Assembly (NCBI GenBank): GCA_028565715.1 | Contig: JAOXYC010243789.1 | Coordinates: forward strand, 1 to 10,298 | Length of the DNA: 10,298 bases | Source: Phoronis pallida | Lineage: Eukaryota; Phoronida; Phoronidae | Reading direction: 5' to 3' | Part shown: piece by piece, positions 1 to 9,400 of the stretch | Position numbering within the stretch: the stretch's first letter is position 1 | Layout: every line of letters begins with the position of its first letter | The notes under the pieces: model-generated | Seen by the model: only the letters and a program-made list of their open reading frames with translations | What the model was told of the DNA's origin: nothing | Database searches by the model: none | Position numbers and translations under genes: made by a program

Positions 1-268
1 ATTGATTTTTCTAGCATAATGATAGCATTGTCAACCATCCTAGACATACATTCAAAAATGGTTGTCCTGTCCTTTAAGAGACCTTCCTTCCAAACCATCG
101 ATGTTATCCGACAGCGTTTCGACTTGATTCTAGTCATTGCTCACTAATAAGTGTCGATAATGAATACTTATTGATCAACATAAATCCTTTTACACAATAT
201 ATTACCCAACAATTATCTAGAATGTGCACACATAAAACATTCAATTCGCCTAAACAACGGTCACAAAC
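1..268. other. Partial intron downstream of CCP6
   Basis: Starts with the GTTTGT donor at 263-268 in the minus-strand sense and runs to the left edge. Positions 3-149 are open in one frame on each strand, but no acceptor gives a phase-1 exon there. Confidence 0.65.
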
Positions 269-493
269 CTGAACAATCTGGCAGAAGAAAAAACATAAAG
301 CGATGTTCCTGTCCGTTCCAGTACCAGTCAGTCTTTGGACCACATTCATACACGCCACCCTCGGGAACAGGAGAACTAAACGCGTAACCACTGTTACAAT
401 ATGCGCGGCATTCCATATTACCGTCACTGTTTGTTGTGCAAAACCTTAGTCTGCCATTACGTGGGGGAAATATCAGCCTCGACGGATTGCAAG
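269..493 (-). CDS. Exon: enlarged CCP/Sushi domain 6
   Basis: This 75-codon exon is phase 1-1, with acceptor ttttaacag at 494 and above and donor GTTTGT at 263-268. It shows [19 protein letters not shown], then [23 protein letters not shown] and finally LLPDC. The order and six cysteines are those of a CCP, but the last loop between the fifth cysteine and the final PDC is much longer than in CCP1-5. As I recall it, the SVEP1 CCP in front of the unnamed segment also has a long last loop ending in PDC. The next exon would lie beyond position 1. Confidence 0.84.
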
Positions 494-3400
494 CTGTTAA
501 AACAGAAGCAAGTAATGAGGATACACGTTATGCGTTTGCTGTTTATGTTCATTTGTTATTGTAAACGTTTCTAAACATCAATAAACTAACATTGAAACGG
601 TAAAAGCGTTACTGAAAACAAAATGAACGTGTTAAAAAACTGGTAAATTACTAGAAAGCACGTGAATTGAGATGATATCACAAATAATTTTATTGCAAGT
701 AATGAAGTAAACCGAAGAAGATTATTTAAATTGATCCAAAGAATAAACGTACATGTATCTATTGTTTTTAAAAATAAACCCATACTTGGACATGGGTCCG
801 TGTTACATGTAGATGTTTCAGTATCGTCGCCATCACACTGTTTTCCTCCATTCGCTGGAGAAGGATTGTCGCAATACCTCTTTCTTGACCTTTGACCTCC
901 AGCACACACTTTACTACAATTTCCCCACTCGTTCCAACTACTCCAGACACCATCAACTACAAATACGAGAAATTTACCGGTAACCTATTAACCATTTGTT
1001 CACTTCGGTAGTGTAACCTCGATTTTGAACATCATGGTTATAGAACACTCAAAAGAAGATCAGTTAACGTGATTAACAGTTAACTGCACAAATATATGTA
1101 CGGAGTTTTTGCATATCTATTCATCTTCAACCTGTGTAAAAAAGATCAAAAGTTGCCGAAGCCGGTATTTACGGTTACTTCATAAAATATGCTATAAGCT
1201 GTCCCGAACAACAAGATCAAACCCCGTACGAAGAGATGAGAAATTATGAAAATTCATTTGCTTACTTATCTCCAGTTCACAGAACTGTCCAGTGGAGCCC
1301 CCTTGACAGGCACACTCATACGCGTCTACAAGACCGATGCAAGTAGCATTGTTCTGACAGTTATTTTCACGACAGTCGTGAAGCGTGCAGTTCTTTCCTG
1401 TAATCATTAATTGAAGATTTCAAACTATACACAAACAACGACATGGTGAACGTTTTTTGTATGTCAAATCTACACATCGTCATTGTAGTTGAAATTGAAA
1501 ACGTATTGTGCTTCATCAAAATGTGTCAGTCACGCGGTAATATAAAGGCAAGCTATAACTGATTTAGGAGAATATCTTGTTGGCAAATGTGACAAGTGAT
1601 TCACAATTAATGTTTCCACGTATTTCAGGCACTCACTATTCAAGATATAAAAATGCAATGTTCGTTCGCCACCTTTGCCAAGTACGCTGAGAATGTTGAG
1701 AATGAACAGGGATGTTGGACAGTATCAACAAGCTTAGTATTCCGTGTGTACTGAAAAAAGATGACCGAAGGTCATTGAAATTGTTTGTACATTTTAAACA
1801 AAAATGAAATATCTACCAGTCGATTAACTTCTTAACCGAATCAAAATGTGTTAACGTGATTTAATATCTGTCGCTTTACCCTGATATCCAAGTGTACAGC
1901 TACAGTCATAGTCGGTACCATTGTTGAAGCAAGTGCCATTATTCTGACAAGGATGCTGGTCACACGGAGGTGGAGCTACAATATAATTTAGTTCCATTAT
2001 TCATACTGAGGTACATGTACGACTTTTAAAGGTTAATTCATATCAAGTGAATCAAAATAAAATCCAATATTCATTTACAGAATTAAACTTGACATCCAAC
2101 TGTTCACGATATTTGGGCTTCAGACATTTGTGATCATCTTCATCTAAGGAGTTTCCCCAATACTTACGTACGTTTGACCAAATTGCCTTCATATAGAATA
2201 TGTGGTGACAATCTTTAGCTCAACTTATCTTTTTTACAAATCATAATTGTATTAATACCTTTAGAGTTTAAACTTAGAGTATTGTATTTCAACGAAGATA
2301 CTTACGGGGACACGTCTGATTGTTGCATATTCTTTCTTCATGAACTTGTTCTGAACAGTCACTGCCGCCGTGTGCTGGTGGAGGATTATCACATGACCTA
2401 TTTCTGGCTTGCTCACCGCCATTACAGGACTGGGAGCATACTGACCAAGCAGACCATGGACCAACACCACCGTTCACTGTGAAATCAGAGTTTTTTTATG
2501 ACACGCTCCATGTATTAAATCATACATTGATGATCCCTCCTTCCAGTCCCGTGATGTGTCAGTTTTTTAATATCGCTCGTAACCGTTTCTCATTTCATCT
2601 ATCAAAAGTTCGACCCAAAGTTCGAACGACTCATCATCGCCATTTTCCTATCAAAGTCGCAGCCATAAAAGTTCAATTCAAAATTCAAATTCTCGGAACA
2701 CTTATTTGTGCATCATAATAATAATTTAATAAAAAGTAATGGCCGCATAATGGGTACAGTATTTGGAGATAAAAGCATTTTATTTATCAAAAAAAACTGG
2801 GTACATGAAAAATTTGAAAATACCTGGACATGGGTGTTGGTTGCATTCCTCTTTCTCTACCGTACTTCCGTTACAGCTTAGACCGCCATAAGCCGGTTTT
2901 GGATTATCACATGCGCGTGTCCTGTTTCTACTTCCCGTTCCACATTTGCGGGTGCATGACGACCATGTTGACCAGTCACTCAAGTTACCATTGACTTAAA
3001 ATACAACGTTGACGATTCTTTAATCTAAATGAAATAGGTACACTGTACTCGATAAAAATTGCTATGTCATTTTGAATATTTGTTCCACAAAAGTCTTGGT
3101 TACAGGTTTTGCAGCGCTATAAAATGTTCTTTTTGTCAAACTGTATTCCGCTGGTTATGTTGGTTCCAATATTAATGGAGTGGGATAATTTTATTTTTAA
3201 GGATGATAGACAATGTTTAATACCTGGACATCCTTGGGTATTGCATGTTTCGTTGTTGTAGCCCATCCCTTCACAATCCCTTCCCTCGTGATCTGGGGCA
3301 GGGTTGGTACATGACCTATTTCTGTGACGTATACCAGATCCACACGAGACTGTACACTCATCGAACGTTCCCCACGTACTCCAGCCTCCATGAACTATAT

Positions 3401-6400
3401 GAGAAGAAAAAAGTGCAAGACTAATAACATATTGTAAAGGTCGATGATCCCTCGGTTTTCCTTTCACGCTACTCGGATAACACCCTAGCTGATTCAACAT
3501 ACAACATCTCAAAATACGGGAATTTACAGTATTTTTTAGAAAAAGCACATAACATATTGATATAAGCAAATTAGTGCAAGCAGAGTTCGTGATTTTAACC
3601 ACTTTTGTTTACGATAAGATATAGTGCCAAACTACACAAAGAACACACAGTCAATTTAATTGTTTTTAAAAATTTAAATTAACATTAAAATGCTTAAAAG
3701 GAAATGAAATTTAGGACCACCCACTGTTTGCAGTCGTATAATGTGTTTGATACTATTTGTGTTAGTGAAGAGAAAATTGAGAATATGAAAGTCACCTCGT
3801 TGATATTGGCATCGATCACCAATAAACTCGTCTGGACAAGTACAGTTATAACCATAGTTATACCCCGTACAGTTCCCTCCGTTCTTGCATTCATTGAAGG
3901 CACAGTCGAATAGAGTGCAATTCTCCCCTATAAGAAAACAGTATATACATTTACAGCTTTCGGTATCAGTTAACAGTTACAGGCACGAACGGTGAAAATC
4001 ACCCTGAAGGATTTCAATTGAAGGTAATTAAACTCGACTATCACTGACCTTTTTGAGTATCTAAATTTCTTAAATGATCAGGAATGTATCTATTTTTCAA
4101 AATGTGGTTTGCTTTAAAGAAAGGGATATTTTTATATGTCTCCTCAGGTTGAAGCACTGGGAATCTGAAGCCAAAATTCGGGTAGGGTAGTCGCCTTACC
4201 TGTATAACCGGGTTTACAAACACATGTGTACGAGTTGCTACCGTCTACACATGTACCGTTGTTCTGACAAGGCGATGATTTACAGTCGTCGATTTCTGTA
4301 ACAAAAAATGTGAACATATACATCATACATGTAAGAGAACTTTCAATTAATGAATTGCTCCCAAATAGCGATTTCGAAACAAAGATAGGAAAAATATCAA
4401 AGCGGGAAAATGTGGATAATTCAAGATGGCATTTTCATGAATTAAGACTTACCTATGCATTGTGTGACATTTGTTGCTCCTTCGGCAAGTGAACTTGTTC
4501 CTAATGGACACTCTGTACACACAAACTGTGCTGGACTATCCTGGTACTGGCCAACTGGACATTTAGTGCAGTGTGAATCCACGGTGTGGTCAACATAGAA
4601 CCCAGGAGGACAAGACACTGAAAACATTGCATAAAAAATAATTGAAATTCATGCTCCACGTATATGTTTTCTGACACAAAATCAGGCTAGAATCTTGCAT
4701 TCCTGACCATAGATTATTCGAAATCGTTCCTAACTATAGTCATGAACTTTCAGGACCGATATTGGCGATATAGACGACGGGTTGCAAAACTACATATTAT
4801 TCACTTACTAAAAAGATGTCTGATTTCTGATTGATTCGCTTAAAGCATCGGACAGTCGAGACTGTTGGTAATTCATTTGGACCAACGCAGAGACAGTAAC
4901 TTTAAGGAATTACAACCCGCGTTTGCTGCTTCTTGAGCTAGCGGATTTTGAACAATCTCGAAAATGTTTAGCATCTCTTTGAGTAGCTGATTTATGGATA
5001 GAGAGGGCAACTTCTACGATTTCGTGCTGTGGTTTGATGTTTCAATGGCCTCCAAATACTTGATAGTTACTTACCGCAGTGAAGCCCTGATGCAAAATGG
5101 CGGTCATCACAATCCAACTCGGCCGGTTCAATCTCCAGAGGGTTTTCACTTAGTGTGAGATTGAACATTTCCTCCATTGGAAAGGCAGTTTCATTTTGAA
5201 TATCATTAGAAATTTCCGTGATCACTTCCACCAATGTGTTGTACGCCTCTTCTGATGAACTATTAACGGTGACAGGTTGGTTAATCGTGAACTTTATTTT
5301 TATTTCCTCGGTGTTGCTGGTCGATCTTCGTCGTCTCAAAACAATTGTTTTGCCCTAAAATGTTTAAAATCCATCAGATCTGTTAAATCAATTGAATGCT
5401 TGCTTACCTCGAAAGAAATCAACACGTTAATGAGAAAATTATCGACTTTAACAAAAAAGTTGTTAATCCTTGACCAGCAAGATTCTGGTAAATGTATTAA
5501 TCTACATTCATGAATGCTTGTGTGCTCTCCTTCATGTATACAGTATATTTTTTAGTGAATTGAATAATCAGAAAATATTTCAAGTTTCAGAGTGAACATA
5601 GAATTTACTCACGTTGTTGAACTTAATTTCTGATGTGTCTCGCTTTCTACGAGATTTTGGTCCGCACGTGACCAGAACGTTCTCAACAGTGCAATTGTTC
5701 TTCGGATCAGAGCATATTGTACCAATTGTGGCCTTTAGAAATCCAACAAACTTTTCTTTTATTTCTGTCTGTGTAGACTCACTTGAACAGGAACCACTGT
5801 AGTACAATGTTATGGGGAGTTTAAAGTTTCCTGGAATCAGTTGCCCTGTAAAAGGAAAAGAGTGTTGTTGATATTATTTCAAATTTGTATGCATGTGTCA
5901 TTCTTCTACAGACTAGATCCGTCAAATGCCTTCAATGAACTGCAAACTTGCCAAGAATTGATTTACCCGAAGAAGAATTGATGTATCTGGTTGTCTGAAT
6001 TCAATTTTGCAAAAATATCACTCCCTGAACTGGTGTATACATGTTGGAACTTGAGCAATTCCACAAGGGAGTAAAACAAGTTTACCCCCTCATTTTCTAC
6101 ATGAAATATCGGGGTTGTTGTATTAAGGGGCAGTCAATCACTACTTACTAACGCAGTCCGGAATATTAGTTTGAGTCCACTCCCCTCCGTCACATATGAA
6201 AAGTCCAGTATGGCGGTATGGAATGTCGTAGCCGTTCTGACACATCATGGAACACGTTCGAAGTGTTAACATTTGACTGCATGGTAACGCACCATTTTTT
6301 GGAGCATTCAAAGTAGGACAATCTTTCACTGAAAAATACAGAAACTTGAGCTTAGATGAATTTACAAAGGAGGTCAAACAAATTACAATTGCATTCAAAT

Positions 6401-9400
6401 CCATAACATCATGTTGATTCAATGTTGGTACTTACCAGAAACATCGATGACAAATGAGCATGCGCTTTGTCTACCCAGTTCAAGGTCTGTGCCAGTGCAG
6501 GTAACATAATGTTTGCCTAATCCCAACGTTACAATATCGTCCTGGTATTGAGGACAAACTGCTGGCAGTTCAACTCCCTTGGCACTGATGAAGGCGGGTT
6601 TTGGGATGTTTACTTCAGTTGTCACTTCTGTCGTGGTAACATTTATGTCAGATGAGCAATTCCAAACAGTTGGTGGTTCGTCAACTACAAGAATTCGTGA
6701 ATATATAGAAGAGCTAAAGTGATGCAAAACAAAGAAAGTTGATTTTCTCCACATTAGAATAAAGAAAATATTTTGCCTATTAGCTTAGCGGTTCAACAAC
6801 TAATAGTATTGCCCGATAAGTACATATAGCCTGACAAATGATTGGTAGCTTGTAATCTCTCAGGGTAAACGTCTATGTATATGTCAAATGATAAGTCAAA
6901 GTTAATTCCACCAAAGTCATCAACTCATAGGTGCAGAAGCCCTATATATTCATTATCGAAATGTGGAAATAAGTCAACAAAACTTTTTCCGAATTTAGAT
7001 AGATGAGTGCATCTACATGCAAATGATTAATTTCACCTTCGCCATCATACAATAGTCTTTGATACTTACGCCAACAGTCTGGAGCATCTCCTGTCCAATT
7101 CCCGTTTGCGTCACACGTGTATTTCGATTTGTCTCGCTGACTTCGTGGAATGGCGTAGCCATCGTGGCAAGAATATGTGCAGACGTTGCCGTACGTATCA
7201 CCGGTGCAATTAACGTCACCATGTTCGATATCGGTTAAACTACCAAGGCACTTCACAACTAAAAATATGACTGAATGTTGTGAATCACACCTAAGTGTAA
7301 TAAAACTCGATAGTATGTGTTGCTGCACGAGGTTGCTAACTAAATATCATTTTTACCACTTGCAAATCAGTTCTTAGTCACAGCAATGTCGATATTGAAC
7401 TAATTACTGTTAACTGTCTAACTTTATGTTGTTCGAAGTTAATTTATCATGATTTGAATTTCGATATGAAGGTGCAATATAGGTCCACATTCTTTTGCAT
7501 GGAATCTATCCATGTTCAGTAAAGAAACTAACCTGTGCATCCAATATCACCACTCCATTGCCCGTTAGTACAATTGACAGGGTTTGGCCCAATCCTATTG
7601 TAACCTTGGTTACAATCATAGAAGCATTGACTTCCAGTGACGTCATCACATTCGGCGAGCCTTCCGTTTGCTGGACTCTGTTTTGCCGAACACGTGCTCA
7701 CTAAGAAGAGTGATATGCATGTCATGAAAAACCTTATACCTCTTGATTGCTAGGAAATATTGGTGATGACTGTGAATCACTGTTTGTTCTAGCGTTCAAG
7801 AAAAAAGGCGTTATCATCGAATTAAATCCGTTAACTTGCAAATGATTGGCACAACCCGGACTTCCGTAGATATGCAAGTACCTTCAGCACGGCACCATAC
7901 TTTACTATGCTCCACAGGGAATTGTAATGACGTACAACTGAACAGTTTTACAGCCTGGTACAGTAATGTTTGAATCGCTTTAGAAAATGTCATAGATAAA
8001 ACGTTTCATGCATTTTTAAAACTACTATTATTATTATCACATGGTCTGTACTTTTAATGACAGAATAACAATGTTATACTACTCACAGGTGACGGATATT
8101 GTGTATCTGCAAACACTATGTGTTTGGACTTCAACATCAGACCCAGTACAAAGTACCTCGTGAGTTCCCAAACCAAGAGTCACATCAGTTGTCGGAAAAA
8201 AATTACAAACGGCTTCTATGACAGCTGAATTCTCTGCTCTTTTAAAGCTTGGAATCTGAAGATTCACGTCTACTCTGGTATCTTCGGTAAGAATTTCATA
8301 ATTCGACGGACACCCAGTCATCATTGGTGGTTCATCAACTGAAAGAGTAAAACGTGTCGCTATTAGCACTTTGAACATTCAAAATTTGGAAATAAATAAA
8401 TGATGAAAACAGTCCAAACTAAGATACCGAATACCGGATCCGCTTAGAATACAAACTAAAGATAGTTATAACGAAATAATAAAGTAAAAATCAGTCAACG
8501 GTAACTTTTTAACTGAAATAAATAACAACTATTACAATGTACATACTTTACACAATAACAATTCTAGTTGTTACCTACCCCAACATTCAGGCTTTGTTTC
8601 AGGCTCCCATTTACTCTCACCGTTGCAGGTAAGTATACGGCTCTCGCTGAGACTTGCAGGAATTTTGTAGCCATCGTCACATTGGTACTCGCAATTTGAT
8701 CCATAAGATTTCTTAGAGCAGTTGGTGCCTCCGTAAGCGATTTGTGGCGGATTCACACACATAGTGACTTGAATTGTAAACAAGAAATATGAATTATCGG
8801 CTGTCCCATGTATTAAAAGATTCGCCTCTATCATAACAATGCCTCACTCCCGAGTTATTTCAAGTTTAAAAATAACAAATGATGATAAGTTGGCATCTGC
8901 TCAACACATCCGGGTAACTCGAGTTTGTTTCCCTTCTCCACTAGACAAAAGAGCGTATGTCGGGAGTGAGGTATTGCAGTGTAGGCCATGTCAATGACGG
9001 TTTTGGTTGGTTCGATCCAGAACAGCACCCAGAGGACGATGGAATATGCAATCAATATGGGATTTGTTAAATCATTGATACATACTACATGCATACAAAA
9101 TCTGTGCTAACATGAAAAATACTTACTATTACATTGTGGCACCACGTTCCACTGTCCATTTTCACCACACACTGCCAGAGTGACAGTCGTCGGAGTATAG
9201 CCTTCGTTACACGTGTACGTGCAGGTTGATTGGTAGACGCTTTCACACGTGTCGTTAATGTTACCGTTCTTTGGTGGCACTAATGGCTGGCACGAGATAT
9301 CTGTTGAAAAATAACATCTGATTTACTTTGACACATTTAGATCTTCATCTTTTGAAGTCATTCTAAAAATCAAAACAAAGCTTAAGGATTTTTAGAGTGG

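Noticed and set aside
3-149. Frames open on both strands at the left edge
   Set aside because: No acceptor gives an open phase-1 exon on the minus strand, cysteine content is low, and I recognise no domain.
134-427. 97-codon minus-strand frame with hydrophobic residues
   Set aside because: It overlaps CCP6 in another frame. The CCP6 frame has the cysteine pattern and both splice sites.
1063-1861. gttaacgtgatt present in two introns (1063 and 1850), possible conserved intronic signal
   Set aside because: A 12-base match in AT-rich sequence at unrelated distances from the exons is weak, and no extension of the match is seen.
2479-2718. 79-codon plus-strand frame in the TSP1-2/TSP1-3 intron
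   Set aside because: It lies inside a well-defined intron, has no domain pattern, and is basic and low in complexity, as random AT-rich sequence can be.
3704-3913. 69-codon plus-strand frame
   Set aside because: It is the antisense shadow of the EGF2 exon and its intron flank.
4041-4223. 60-codon minus-strand frame next to EGF1
   Set aside because: It overlaps only the end of EGF1 in another frame and is mostly intron, with no domain pattern.
7495-7704. 69-codon plus-strand frame with several cysteines
   Set aside because: It is the antisense of CCP3, which has the correct CCP signature and splice sites on the minus strand.
7528-7725. Possible signal peptide ([14 protein letters not shown]) in front of CCP3, suggesting a start of a separate gene
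   Set aside because: The hydrophobic residues come from the polypyrimidine tract of the acceptor. The exon joins in phase 1 to HYR2 without a stop, so an internal exon is the simpler reading.
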